A stretch of DNA of 64,000 nt from Thermobifida alba. GTDB lineage: Bacteria; Actinomycetota; Actinomycetes; Streptosporangiales; Streptosporangiaceae. Every line of letters begins with the position of its first letter. The first letter of the stretch is position 1. A model generated the notes under the pieces. The model did not search any database. It worked only from the letters and a program-made list of their open reading frames with translations, and was not told the origin of the DNA. The position numbers were made by a program, and so were the translations under genes. The DNA lies in the NCBI RefSeq assembly GCF_023208015.1, contig NZ_CP051627.1, positions 4,322,422 to 4,386,421 on the forward strand. Direction: 5' to 3'. Below, piece after piece: positions 46,095-54,942 of this stretch.

Positions 46095-47254
46095 GGCCGG
46101 ACCATCCTCGTGCGGCGGACCAGGGCGACGAAGACCGGGGCGCCGACCAGCGCGGTGATGATGCCGACCTCCAGCTCCCCGGTGGGCAGCACCACCCGGC
46201 CCAGCGTGTCGGAGGCCACCAGCAGGACCGCGCCCAGCACCGCGGAGTAGGGCAGCAGCCAACGCTGGTCGGGCCCGGTGAGCAGGCGGGCCGCGTGCGG
46301 CACGGCCAGGCCCACGAAGGCGATCGGCCCGGCCGCGGCGGTGGCCGCCCCGCACAGCAGCACCACGGCGGCCGCGGTCCGCAACCGGATGCGGCCGATG
46401 CGCGCGCCCAGCGCGGCGGCGAGGTCCTCGCCCAGCGCGACCGCGTTCAGCGACCGGCCCAGCGTCACCGCGACCAGCGCACCGACGACGAGGAACGGCG
46501 CCACCGGGACGAGGACCTCCACGCCCCGCCCGGCCAGGGAGCCGACCTGCCAGAACCGGATCTCCTCGAAGACGAAGTCGTGGAACAGCACGACGCCGTT
46601 GGTCAGGCCGAGCAGCACCGCGCTGACGGCGGTCCCGGCCAGGGCGAGCCGCACCGGGGTCGCGCCGGTGCGGCCCCGGGAGCCCAGGAAGTACACGAAG
46701 GCGGCGGCCGCCGCGGCGCCGCCGAAGGAGAACCAGACGTAGGCGCCGACACCGGTCAGCCCGAACAGGTAGACGGCCGCGACCACGGCGGTGGTGGCCC
46801 CCATGTTGACGCCGAGCAGCCCGGGGTCGGCGAGCGGGTTGCGCACCAGCGCCTGCATGAGCGCCCCGGCCAGGCCGAGGGCCGCGCCGACCGCGACGCC
46901 CAGCACGGTCCGGGGGACGCGCAGCCCCAGGACGACGTTGTGGTCGTAGGAGTCGTCGAAACGCCACAGCGCGTCCCACACCACCTCCGGGGGGATGGCC
47001 TTGGCGCCCACCGCCAGGCTGAGCAGCGCGGTCAGCGCCAGCACCCCCAGGGCCAGCAGCAGGCCGCCGGCGCGCAGGACGTGGGAGGCGGCCCGCGCGG
47101 AGGTGCGCCGGGTGAGGGCGGCGCGGGCGGCGGAGGTGTCGTCGAGGTCGGTGCGGTCGCCGTCGACCGTGGCCAGCCGGTCGAGGCTCACCGGACGCCG
47201 ATCCGGGCAGGGGAGTGCTGCAGCCGCTGGGGCACCGTCGTCCTCCGTAGGCAC
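46091..47254 (-). CDS. Iron-siderophore ABC transporter permease (FecC/FepD-like)
   Basis: 387 residues from GTG 47254, FecCD family. A polar N-terminal tail of about 55 residues precedes the first helix. Motifs LRVPRTVLGVAVGAALGLAGA, QALVRNPLADPGLLGVNMGA and GPIAFVGLAVPHAARLLTG are clear. First gene of the operon, and an IdeR/DmdR-type iron box starts 13 bases upstream of its start codon. No substrate-binding protein gene is adjacent. Confidence 0.9.
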   Translation of the reverse strand: MPTEDDGAPAAAALPCPDRRPVSLDRLATVDGDRTDLDDTSAARAALTRRTSARAASHVLRAGGLLLALGVLALTALLSLAVGAKAIPPEVVWDALWRFDDSYDHNVVLGLRVPRTVLGVAVGAALGLAGALMQALVRNPLADPGLLGVNMGATTAVVAAVYLFGLTGVGAYVWFSFGGAAAAAAFVYFLGSRGRTGATPVRLALAGTAVSAVLLGLTNGVVLFHDFVFEEIRFWQVGSLAGRGVEVLVPVAPFLVVGALVAVTLGRSLNAVALGEDLAAALGARIGRIRLRTAAAVVLLCGAATAAAGPIAFVGLAVPHAARLLTGPDQRWLLPYSAVLGAVLLVASDTLGRVVLPTGELEVGIITALVGAPVFVALVRRTRMVRP

Positions 47255-47266
47255 ACCGTCGAGAAC

Positions 47267-47285
47267 TTAGACAAGGCTAACCTAT
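47267..47285. promoter_or_regulatory. Iron box (IdeR/DmdR-type operator)
   Basis: The 19-base site TTAGACAAGGCTAACCTAT matches the DtxR/IdeR consensus TTAGGTTAGSCTAACCTAA at about 15 of 19 positions; the right half is nearly perfect. It lies 13 bases upstream of the first permease GTG, so Fe(II)-loaded repressor should block transcription of the importer under iron sufficiency. Confidence 0.8.
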
Positions 47286-47335
47286 GGTGTGGTCCTCGGT
47301 GTAGGGGAGGAACGCCGGAACCCCAGGCGTTCCGG

Positions 47336-48622
47336 TCAGCGGTGGTCCGGCGGCTCCGGCCACGGGCGGTCCTCGCGGCGGGCCCGTCCATCCGTGTCGT
47401 GCTCCGCGTCGGAGGAGAAGAGGTCGCCGCGGTAGCCCGGGTAGTAGCTGGAGCCGGTGCCGTAGCGGTCGGCGGGGCCGTCGCCCGGGGCGGGGTGGCC
47501 GCCGCCGGGAGGACCGCCGAGAGCGGGGTCCGGGGGAAGCCGGTAACCCGGGGCCGCACCGCCGGGGGCGGGCGGCGGGGCGAGGGGGTCGTCGTGGCCG
47601 CCGGGGCCTTCCTGGGGGTAGCCGGGGGCGGGGGTGGTGCCGTAGGGCGGCGGCGGGATGGTCGGGAAGCCGCCGGTGTCTCCGGTGTCGTGGCGCGGGG
47701 CCGCGGCCTCGCCGGTCGGTGCGGGGTTCCACACGGCGGTGGCATCAGGGGCGCTGTCCCGGGCGGGGCCCCCGAGGGGGTCGTCGTGGCCGCCGGGGCC
47801 TCTCTGGTCGTGTCCGGGGCCCGGGGCGGACCAGGCCGCGGTATCACCGGTCGGCGCGGGGTTCCACACGGCGGTGGCATCGGGGGCGCTGTCCCGGGCA
47901 GGGCCGCCGAGCGGGTCGTCGTGGCCGCCGGGGCCTTCCTGGTGGTAGCCGGGGGCGGGGGCGGTGCCGTAGGGCGGCGGCGGGATGGTCGGGAAGCCGC
48001 CGGTGTCGTGCGGGGCCGCGGCGCCACCGGTCGGTGCGGGGTTCCACACGGCGGTGGCATCGGGGGCGTTGTCCCGGGCGGCCCAGGCCGGGGCGTCGCC
48101 GCCCTCGGGGCCCGGAGCGCTTGGGAAGGCGGCCGTCGCGGCACCGGCGTCGTGGACCGCGGTGGCGGCACCGCCGTCGACGTAGCCGCGGCCGTCGCCG
48201 GGACCGTCCTCCTCGCCGCGGTCCCGGTAGCCGGGACCGTCCCCGTACCCGTCGCGGTCCTCGTACCCGCGGTCGTCCTCGTACCCGCCGCGCTCGTCGT
48301 AGTCGTCGTAGCCGGGACCGTCCTCCGGCGGAGGCGGCTGCTCGGCGGCGCGCCGTTCGGCCTTCTCAACGGCGGAGGCCGCGTAGTGGGTCCACCAGGC
48401 GCTCGCGCACACCAGCGCGCTGACCCCGGTCATCACCCATGCCGTGGTGGAACCGCCCGACATGGTGTTGACCAGGAGCGAACCCAGGGTGAGCGCGGTG
48501 GCCAGCACCGGCAGGGCCAGGCGCAGCAGCGGGCCGAGGGAACGTTGGGCGTCGCCGGAGCGCTGGCGCCGCGACGAGGGCCGTGCGGGTCGCGAGGACC
48601 GCGAAGAGGTTCGACGTTTCAT
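47336..48622 (-). CDS. Membrane protein with a repeat-rich, disordered C-terminal tail
   Basis: About 428 residues from ATG 48622. The basic N-terminus is followed by two transmembrane helices (about 31-50 and 54-75). The tail is very rich in Gly, Pro, Asp and Tyr, first as an acidic Tyr/Asp segment (GYDDYDERGGYEDDRGYEDR) and then as proline-rich repeats. It is likely intrinsically disordered and cytoplasmic or cell-wall-facing. No family is recognised. It stands upstream on the same strand as the siderophore importer. Confidence 0.75.
   Translation of the reverse strand: MKRRTSSRSSRPARPSSRRQRSGDAQRSLGPLLRLALPVLATALTLGSLLVNTMSGGSTTAWVMTGVSALVCASAWWTHYAASAVEKAERRAAEQPPPPEDGPGYDDYDERGGYEDDRGYEDRDGYGDGPGYRDRGEEDGPGDGRGYVDGGAATAVHDAGAATAAFPSAPGPEGGDAPAWAARDNAPDATAVWNPAPTGGAAAPHDTGGFPTIPPPPYGTAPAPGYHQEGPGGHDDPLGGPARDSAPDATAVWNPAPTGDTAAWSAPGPGHDQRGPGGHDDPLGGPARDSAPDATAVWNPAPTGEAAAPRHDTGDTGGFPTIPPPPYGTTPAPGYPQEGPGGHDDPLAPPPAPGGAAPGYRLPPDPALGGPPGGGHPAPGDGPADRYGTGSSYYPGYRGDLFSSDAEHDTDGRARREDRPWPEPPDHR
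47610..48080 (-). repeat. Three internal repeats in the membrane protein tail
   Basis: The coding sequence has three copies of the unit APDATAVWNPAPTG. It is followed twice by GFPTIPPPPYGT-x-PAPGY and three times by GPGGHDDPL. At DNA level the copies are nearly identical over tens of bases, indicating recent duplication or gene conversion. The copy number is likely to vary between strains. Confidence 0.8.
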
Positions 48623-48679
48623 TGTGGTTTGCACTCTAGGGGATCAGGGGGAGCCCGGGGAGGGGAAAAGTCCACCCCG

Positions 48680-51010
48680 TCAGCGGGCCCGTTCGACGAT
48701 ACGCGGCGGGACGAACGCGCGCACCGGCGGCGGCACGCCGTCGAAGCGTTCCACCTGGACCAGCGACAACTGGCCGGTGCACCCCTGCGCCAGCCGCGAC
48801 GTGCCCACATCGGCGGTGACCGCGTTCGGGTTGCCGTGCGCGCACGTCACCTCCGGCGCGGACGGGTCGAACCAGGCGCCCGTGGACAATTGCACCACGC
48901 CCGGCCGCACGCCGTCGTCCAGCACGGCGCCCGCCAGGCAGGAGCCCCGGTCGTTGAACAGGCGCACCACGTCGCCGTCGGCGATGCCGCGCGCCGCCGC
49001 GTCGTCCGGGTGCAGCCGCACCGGGGCCCGGCCGGCGACCTTGCCCGCGCGGCTGTGCGCCCCCATGTCCTGCTGGCTGTGCAGCCGGTCCCGGGGCTGG
49101 TTGGCGACCAGCGTCAGCGGCCACCGCCGCGCCAGTTCCGTCCCCGGCCGCTCCGGCGGGTCCAGCCACACCGGATGCCCCGGACAGTCCGGGTAGCCGA
49201 ACTCCGCGACCGTCTCCGAGTACAGTTCGATCCGCCCGCTCGGCGTGCCCAGCGGAGCCGCCTCGGGGTCGGCGCGGAAGCCGCCGAACAGCGTGGTGTC
49301 CGCCACCCGGTGCGGGATGTCCACCCCGCCGTCGGCCCAGAAGCCGTCGAAGTCCGGCAGCCCGGCCTCCGGTCCCTGCCGGCCCCGCCACTCCTCGTAC
49401 AGGTGCCGCAGCCACTGCCGGGCGTCCCGACCCTCGGTGAACTCCCCGGCCGCGCCCAGCCGCTCCGCCAGACCGGTGAAGACGGCGTAGTCGTCCCGGG
49501 CCGCGCCGTGCGGCGGCACCGCCCGCCGCATCACCCGCAGCCGCAGGTCCCCGTTGCTCGCCGCGAAGTCCTCGCGTTCCAGCGTGGTCGTCACCGGGAA
49601 CACCACGTCGGCGTGGCGGGCCGTGGCCGTCCAGTGCGTCTCGTTGACCACCACCGTGTCGGGGCGCGCGAACGCCCGCCGCAGCCGCGCCAGGTCCTGG
49701 TGGTGGTGGAAGGGGTTGCCGCCCGCCCAGTACACCAGGCGCACGTCGGGGTAGCGCAGCCGCCGCCCGTCGAAGTCGAACGGCTCCCCGGGATGCAGCA
49801 GCATGTCCGCGATCCGCGCCACCGGGATCAGCGAGTCCACCGGGTTGCGGCCCTGCGGCAGCCGGGGCAGCGCGAGCCGGGTGGACCCGCCGCCGTAGTT
49901 GCCCATCGACCCGTAGCCGGTGGCGAACCCGCCCCCGGGCAGGCCGATCTGCCCCAGGAACGCGGCCAGCGCGATGCCCGCCCACAGCGGCTGCTCCCCG
50001 TACCGGGCGCGCTGCACCGACCAGCCCACGTTGACCAGGGTGCGGCCGCGCGCCATCCGCCGCGCCAGGTCCCGCAGCTCCGCGGCGGCCACCCCGCTGA
50101 GCGCCGCCGCCCACTCCGGGCTCTTCGGCGTCCCGTCGGTCCGGCCCAGCACGTAGTCGCGCAGCCGCCGCCAGCCGACGGTGCAGCGGTCCAGGAACGC
50201 GGTGTCCGCGAGGTCCTCGACGAGGAGCACGTGGATGAGGGACAGCAGGATCGCCGTGTCCGTGCCCGGCGCCGCGGACACCCAGCGGGCGCCGAGCTCC
50301 GCGGCGGTGTCGTCGCGCAGCGGGCTGACCGACACGAACTCGGTGCCCCGCCGCGCCGCCTCCCGCATGCCGCCCTCCGCGGTGTTCGCGGCCCGCCCGC
50401 CCGACGACACCCACGTGTTGGACACCCGCAGCCCGCCGAAGCTGACCAGCAGGTCGGTGTGCTCGGCGATCGCCTCCCAGGTCGGCGGCCGGTACAGCAG
50501 GTCGCGGGTGCCCGCCGCGCCCACCACGTGCGGCAGCAGCACCTCCGCGGCCCCGTGGCTGTAGGTGGTCACCGAACGGGTGTAGCCGCCGATCGTGTTG
50601 AGGAAGCGGTGCAGCTGGCTCTGCGCGTGGTGGAAGCGGCCCGCGCTCGCCCAGCCGTAGGAGCCGCCGAAGACCGCCGCGTTGCCGTGGTCGCGCCGCA
50701 CCCGGTCGAGTTCGGCGGCCACCAGGTCCAGCGCGGTGTCCCAGTCCAGCGCCACGTACTCGTCGTCGGGGGCGCCGCGCCGCGGATCGGGGCCGGGGCC
50801 GCGCTCCAGCCAGCGCCTGCGCGCCACGGGCCGGTCCACGCGGGTGGGGTGGTGCTGCGCGTCCGGCGTGTTCTCGATCAGCGGGGAGGGCGCGGGGTCG
50901 GCCGGGTCGGGCCGCACCCCCACCACCCGGCCGTCGCGCACCAGCACCTCGAAGGAGCCCCAGTGCGCGCTCGTCGGATACGCCGCCCCCCGGTCCGGCT
51001 TCCCCGCCAT
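48680..51010 (-). CDS. Molybdopterin oxidoreductase of the BisC/TorA (DMSO reductase) family
   Basis: 776 residues from ATG 51010 after GTGGAGGCG. Probably reduces S- or N-oxides such as biotin or methionine sulfoxide. There is no Tat signal and no N-terminal Fe-S cysteine motif, as in cytosolic BisC. AHWGSFEVLVRDGRVVGV opens the fold. The likely Mo-ligand Ser is in TTYSHGAAEVLLPHVVG. WTATARHADVVFPVTTTLER and the C-terminal cofactor-binding CAHGNPNAVTADVG follow. The imported molybdate could come from modABC in the same window. Confidence 0.88.
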   Translation of the reverse strand: MAGKPDRGAAYPTSAHWGSFEVLVRDGRVVGVRPDPADPAPSPLIENTPDAQHHPTRVDRPVARRRWLERGPGPDPRRGAPDDEYVALDWDTALDLVAAELDRVRRDHGNAAVFGGSYGWASAGRFHHAQSQLHRFLNTIGGYTRSVTTYSHGAAEVLLPHVVGAAGTRDLLYRPPTWEAIAEHTDLLVSFGGLRVSNTWVSSGGRAANTAEGGMREAARRGTEFVSVSPLRDDTAAELGARWVSAAPGTDTAILLSLIHVLLVEDLADTAFLDRCTVGWRRLRDYVLGRTDGTPKSPEWAAALSGVAAAELRDLARRMARGRTLVNVGWSVQRARYGEQPLWAGIALAAFLGQIGLPGGGFATGYGSMGNYGGGSTRLALPRLPQGRNPVDSLIPVARIADMLLHPGEPFDFDGRRLRYPDVRLVYWAGGNPFHHHQDLARLRRAFARPDTVVVNETHWTATARHADVVFPVTTTLEREDFAASNGDLRLRVMRRAVPPHGAARDDYAVFTGLAERLGAAGEFTEGRDARQWLRHLYEEWRGRQGPEAGLPDFDGFWADGGVDIPHRVADTTLFGGFRADPEAAPLGTPSGRIELYSETVAEFGYPDCPGHPVWLDPPERPGTELARRWPLTLVANQPRDRLHSQQDMGAHSRAGKVAGRAPVRLHPDDAAARGIADGDVVRLFNDRGSCLAGAVLDDGVRPGVVQLSTGAWFDPSAPEVTCAHGNPNAVTADVGTSRLAQGCTGQLSLVQVERFDGVPPPVRAFVPPRIVERAR

Positions 51011-51133
51011 CGCCTCCACACCTTCCGGTCGACTGCTCCGCGCCAGCTTAGAGGCACCGCGGTCCCGGCCCGGCAACCGGGTTTTGCCAGGATGGGAGCG
51101 GTAACACCCCGGTCTTTCGGTCAGGAGTCGATC

Positions 51134-52090
51134 ATGGATGCGGTCGCGTCGCGTTCGCGGCGGTCAGTGCTGGCGGTCCCGGCGTCCAACCCACGGTTCA
51201 TCGAGAAGGCCCGCGGTCTCGACGTGGACGCCTTCTTCCTCGACCTGGAGGACGCGGTCGCCCCGCTGGAGAAGGAGAAGGCCCGGCAGGCCGTGGTGGC
51301 CGCGCTCACCGAGGGCGGCTGGGACGGCAAGGTCCGCACGGTCCGCGTCAACGACGCCACCACCGCGTGGGCCTACCGCGACGTCATCACGGTCGTCGAG
51401 GGCGCCGGAGCCGACCTGGACTGCCTGGTGCTGCCCAAGGTCACCGACCCCGCGCACGTGCTCTGGCTGGACACCCTGCTCACCCAGATCGAACGCGCCG
51501 TCGGCCTGGAGGTGGGCCGCATCGGCATCGAGGCGCAGATCGAGGACGCCCGCGGGCTGGCCCGCGTCGACGAGATCGCCGCCGCCTCACCCCGCCTGGA
51601 GACCCTCGTCTACGGTCCCGCGGACTTCATGGCCAGCATCAACATGAAAACGCTGACGGTGGGCGAGCAGCCGCCCGGCTACGACGTCGGCGACGCCTAC
51701 CACTACGTGCTGATGCGCATCCTCACGGCCGCGCGCGCCCACGACCTGCAGGCCATCGACGGCCCCTACCTGAAGGTCCGCGACGTCGAGGCGTTCACCC
51801 GCTCCGCGCGGCGCACCGCCGCCCTCGGCTTCGACGGCAAGTGGGTGCTGCACCCCGGCCAGGTGGCCGCCGCCAACGAGGTGTACGCCCCCACCCAGGA
51901 GGACTACGACCACGCCGAACTGGTCCTCGACGCCTACGAGTACGCCACCACGGTGCGGCGCCGCGGCGCGGTGATGCTCGGCGACGAGATGCTCGACGAG
52001 GCGTCCCGCAAGATGGCGCTGGTCGTCGCGGCGAAGGGCCGCGCCGCCGGAATGAAGCGGACCAAGGAGTTCACGCCCGAACCCGGGTGA
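51134..52090 (+). CDS. HpcH/HpaI-family CoA-ester lyase (CitE/malyl-CoA lyase-like)
   Basis: 318 residues from ATG 51134 after TCAGGAG. The CitE-like fold shows SVLAVPASNPRFIEKA, DAFFLDLEDAVAP (metal-binding Glu/Asp), VRTVRVND, CLVLPKVTD and IGIEAQIEDARGL, then LVYGPADFMASINM and WVLHPGQVAAANEVY. The length and the GPADF motif favour an L-malyl-CoA or beta-methylmalyl-CoA lyase over citrate lyase beta. No partner genes adjoin it, so the substrate is undecided. Confidence 0.87.
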   Translation: MDAVASRSRRSVLAVPASNPRFIEKARGLDVDAFFLDLEDAVAPLEKEKARQAVVAALTEGGWDGKVRTVRVNDATTAWAYRDVITVVEGAGADLDCLVLPKVTDPAHVLWLDTLLTQIERAVGLEVGRIGIEAQIEDARGLARVDEIAAASPRLETLVYGPADFMASINMKTLTVGEQPPGYDVGDAYHYVLMRILTAARAHDLQAIDGPYLKVRDVEAFTRSARRTAALGFDGKWVLHPGQVAAANEVYAPTQEDYDHAELVLDAYEYATTVRRRGAVMLGDEMLDEASRKMALVVAAKGRAAGMKRTKEFTPEPG

Positions 52091-52103
52091 CCGGGAGCGG
52101 CAC

Positions 52104-52129
52104 CGGGGCGGCGGGAAGCCGCCGCCCCG
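52104..52129. terminator. GC-rich hairpin between the lyase and DoxX genes
   Basis: Perfect 11-base arms CGGGGCGGCGG and CCGCCGCCCCG with a GAAG loop, centred in the 54-base gap of two convergent genes. No T-run. Likely a bidirectional terminator. It does not share the GRYGAYC ends of the H elements. Confidence 0.65.
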
Positions 52130-52144
52130 CCCCGGCGGGTCCGC

Positions 52145-52570
52145 TCAGCGCACCGGGCAGGGCGGGCGCATGCCGTCGATGAGCAGCGTCAGCCCCATCC
52201 CCACCAGCCACACGTCCTTGGCCAGGCCGATGCCCTGCGGGGTGGGGCGGATACCGTCCTCCATGCGCGCGCCCGGCTCGGTGAAGTAGTGGCCCAGCAG
52301 CGCGGCGCCGAACCCGGTGAGCGCCGCGCCCACCAGGGCGCTGGGCACGAACGGCAGCAGCAGGGCCGCGCCCAGCCCGATCTCGCTGCCGCTCAGCAGC
52401 CTGGCGAACCGCTCCGGCGGCATGTCCCGCACCGTGGGAAACACCCGGGAGGCCGCCTGGTGCAGGTAGGCCGCGGTGTCCGCGTCGGCGCCCCGCTTGC
52501 CGAGGCCGGAGTTGAGGATGTACGCGCCCGCGGTCAACCGGACGGGCAGGTGGGCGATACGGAAAGCCAT
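52145..52570 (-). CDS. DoxX-like membrane protein
   Basis: 141 residues from ATG 52570 after GGAGGAGC. Four hydrophobic segments are visible, with LTAGAYILNSGLGKRG near the start and SGSEIGLGAALLLPFVPSA in the middle, resembling DoxX/SURF4-type proteins. Role unknown, perhaps redox or stress-related. It stands alone between convergent and divergent neighbours. Confidence 0.65.
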   Translation of the reverse strand: MAFRIAHLPVRLTAGAYILNSGLGKRGADADTAAYLHQAASRVFPTVRDMPPERFARLLSGSEIGLGAALLLPFVPSALVGAALTGFGAALLGHYFTEPGARMEDGIRPTPQGIGLAKDVWLVGMGLTLLIDGMRPPCPVR

Positions 52571-52712
52571 GTGCTCCTCCACGGAACCTGACGGACCGGA
52601 AACGGCCCCCCCACTACCCGTTTTCCCCGGAAGAACCGCATGCCCGGCGCTTCTCTGCGCACGGAGCGCGTCCTCTTACCGGCCGCTAACCCCGATGGGT
52701 GACGATGGGGGC

Positions 52713-53411
52713 ATGAGCCCTGCCCGCACCGTGCTGATCGCCGACGACGACCGCGCCATCCGCGACTCCCTGGAACGGGCACTGCAACTGGAGGGGTACC
52801 GGACCCGCACCGCCGCCGACGGTGTGGAGGCGCTCACCGCCGTCCACGCCGACCCCGTCGACCTGCTCATCCTCGACGTGATGATGCCGGGCGTGGACGG
52901 GCTGGGGGTGTGCCGGGTGCTGCGCGCCGAGGGCGACCGCACCCCGATCCTCATGCTCACCGCGCGGGTGGAGACCCCCGACCGGGTCGCCGGACTGGAC
53001 GCCGGAGCCGACGACTACCTGCCCAAACCCTTCGACCTGGACGAACTGCTGGCCCGGATACGGGCGCTGCTGCGTCGGGCCGCGCCCACCAGCGGGGAGG
53101 GCGCCGCCGAACCGCTCATCCAGGTCGGCGACCTGCGCATCGACCCGGGCGCGCGGCGCGTCTGGCGGGCCGGCCGCGAGGTGGAGCTGTCCAAGACCGA
53201 GTTCGACCTGCTGGAACTGCTGGCCCGCAACGCGGGGATCGTGCTGGACCACGCCACCATCTACGACCGGATCTGGGGCTACGACTTCGGCCCCGAGTCG
53301 AAGAACCTGGCCGTCTACATCAGCTACCTGCGGCGCAAGCTGGAACCGGAGGGGACCACGCCGCTGATCCAGACGGTCCGCGGCGTCGGCTACACCCTGC
53401 GGCCGAAATGA
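52713..53411 (+). CDS. OmpR/PhoB-family response regulator (MprA-like)
   Basis: 232 residues. The receiver domain has VLIADDDRAIRDSLERAL, phospho-Asp in LLILDVMMPG and Lys in YLPKPFDLDELLARI. The C-terminal winged helix has ELSKTEFDLLELLARN and IWGYDFGPESKNLAVYISYL, with VRGVGYTLRP at the end. ATG 52713 fits the domain; ATG 52695 is possible. It overlaps the sensor kinase (ATGA). Resembles mycobacterial MprA. Confidence 0.92.
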   Translation: MSPARTVLIADDDRAIRDSLERALQLEGYRTRTAADGVEALTAVHADPVDLLILDVMMPGVDGLGVCRVLRAEGDRTPILMLTARVETPDRVAGLDAGADDYLPKPFDLDELLARIRALLRRAAPTSGEGAAEPLIQVGDLRIDPGARRVWRAGREVELSKTEFDLLELLARNAGIVLDHATIYDRIWGYDFGPESKNLAVYISYLRRKLEPEGTTPLIQTVRGVGYTLRPK

Positions 53412-54862
53412 GCGCCGCCACCGCCCTGGCGGAGCGGGTCCGCGGCTGGCTGCGCGGCTTCAACGCGACCAGTCTCGGCACCCGGTTCGCGGTGACGTTC
53501 GCGGCGGTCGCCGCCGCGGTCATCGTGCTCGTGGGGTCGCTCGCCTACAGCGCCGCCGCCACCCTGGTCCGCGACAGCGCCCAGCAGGAGTTCAACGCCA
53601 CCGTCTCCAACGTCGCGCAGACGCTGCGCAACTCCTCGGCCGGCGGCAGCCGCTTCAACGAGTTCACCCTGGTGCACTCGGAGACCTTCTCGTTCCAGCT
53701 GGTCAACGGCGAGGGCGAGATCATGGTGCCGCTGGGCGGCGGCCGGGCCTCGGGCGCGCTGCCGGTCACCGAGGCCGACCGCGCCGTCGCCGGGCACTAC
53801 GCCGGGGGACTGGTGCACCTGCGGGACGACGAGTCCCTCGGCGAGCCGCTGCGCGTGGCCACGGTCTCCTTCGGGCAGGGGCTCGGCGCGGTGCAGATCG
53901 TGCAGCGCCTCCAACCCACCGAGCGGCTGCTGGACACGCTGGCCGCGCAGATGGTGGTGGTCGGCGTGGTGGCGCTGCTCGGCGCGGGGCTGGCGGGCTG
54001 GCTGGTGGCGCGCCGCATCACCGGCCGCCTGGTCCGCCTCACCGAGGCCGCCGAGTACGTCACCTCCACGGGCCGCCTCGACCGGGCCGTGTCGGACGGC
54101 GGCAGCGGCGGCAGCGGCGGCCGCGACGAGGTGGGCCGTCTGGGCGTCGCGTTCAACGAGATGCTGGGGCGGCTCGCCGCCGCCAAGGAGGAGCAGCGGC
54201 GGCTGGTGCAGAACGCCTCCCACGAGCTGCGCACCCCGCTGACCAGTCTGCGCACCAACGTCAGCGTGATGAAGCGGTTCGACCGGCTCTCCCCGGAGGC
54301 GCAGCAGCGGCTCGTCGACGACCTGCAGGGGGAGACCCGGGAGCTGACCGACCTGGTCAACGAGCTGGTCAGCCTGGCCACCGAGACCTACCAGGACGAA
54401 CCGGTGCAGGAGGTGGTGCTGCGCGAGGTCGCCGAGCGGGTCGCGGCACGCGGCCGCCGCCGCACCGGCCGCGAGGTCGTCGTGGACGCCGACGACAGCG
54501 CGGTCCTGGGGCGGCCGGGCGCGCTGGAGCGGGCCCTGTCCAACCCGGTGGAGAACGCCGCGAAGTTCGACCCCGGCGGCACCGCCCCCATCGAGATCCA
54601 CATCCGCGGCGGGGTGGTGGAGATCCGCGACCGGGGCCCCGGCATCGAGGAGGCCGAACTCGCGCACATCTTCGAACGCTTCTACCGCGCCCCGTCCGCG
54701 CGCGGCCTGCCCGGCTCCGGGCTGGGGCTGTCCATGGTCCACGACATCGCCGCCGCCCACGGCGGCACGGTCTTCGCGTACAACCGCGAGGGCGGCGGCG
54801 CGGTCATCGGCCTGCGCCTGCCGACCCTCCCGGCGGCGGAGGAGGACCAGCGGCAGCGATAA
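53408..54862 (+). CDS. OmpR-type sensor histidine kinase (MprB-like)
   Basis: 484 residues. Transmembrane helices at about 28-50 and 180-200 flank an extracytoplasmic sensor region. A HAMP domain follows, interrupted by a Gly/Ser stretch (DGGSGGSGGRDE). The H box is NASHELRTPLTSLRTN (His about 276). The N box is unusual (NPVENAAKF instead of NLLDNAAKF), and the G boxes DRGPGIEE and GSGLGLSMV are present. Translationally coupled to its regulator. Hairpin H5 follows. Confidence 0.9.
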   Translation: MSAATALAERVRGWLRGFNATSLGTRFAVTFAAVAAAVIVLVGSLAYSAAATLVRDSAQQEFNATVSNVAQTLRNSSAGGSRFNEFTLVHSETFSFQLVNGEGEIMVPLGGGRASGALPVTEADRAVAGHYAGGLVHLRDDESLGEPLRVATVSFGQGLGAVQIVQRLQPTERLLDTLAAQMVVVGVVALLGAGLAGWLVARRITGRLVRLTEAAEYVTSTGRLDRAVSDGGSGGSGGRDEVGRLGVAFNEMLGRLAAAKEEQRRLVQNASHELRTPLTSLRTNVSVMKRFDRLSPEAQQRLVDDLQGETRELTDLVNELVSLATETYQDEPVQEVVLREVAERVAARGRRRTGREVVVDADDSAVLGRPGALERALSNPVENAAKFDPGGTAPIEIHIRGGVVEIRDRGPGIEEAELAHIFERFYRAPSARGLPGSGLGLSMVHDIAAAHGGTVFAYNREGGGAVIGLRLPTLPAAEEDQRQR

Positions 54863-54866
54863 CCGG

Positions 54867-54926
54867 CGGCGACCATGCCCCCGGGGCCATCGGCGCAGCC
54901 GATTCCGGCACCAGGGACATGGTCGC
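54867..54926. terminator. Hairpin between convergent sensor kinase and gntR genes (element H5)
   Basis: Arms GGCGACCATG plus CCCC (54867-54880) and GGG-A-CATGGTCGCC (54913-54926) pair over 13 of 14 positions, with inner GGGGCC/GGC pairings. Outer sequence AACCGGC (54860-54866) can also pair with GCCGGTT (54936-54942). It lies in the 80-base gap of two convergent genes. Very similar to H6 at 56884. Confidence 0.7.
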
Positions 54927-54942
54927 CACGGACCAGTGCCGG

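Noticed and set aside
47719-48423. Direct DNA repeats considered as a CRISPR or minisatellite
   Set aside because: The repeats are in frame in the membrane protein gene and encode the same peptide units. There is no regular repeat-spacer pattern.
46295-52090. A continuous plus-strand frame of 1931 codons
   Set aside because: Most of it is antisense to the permease, repeat-protein and BisC genes and has a His/Gln/Arg-rich shadow composition. Only the last 319 codons, from ATG 51134, are real (CoA-ester lyase).
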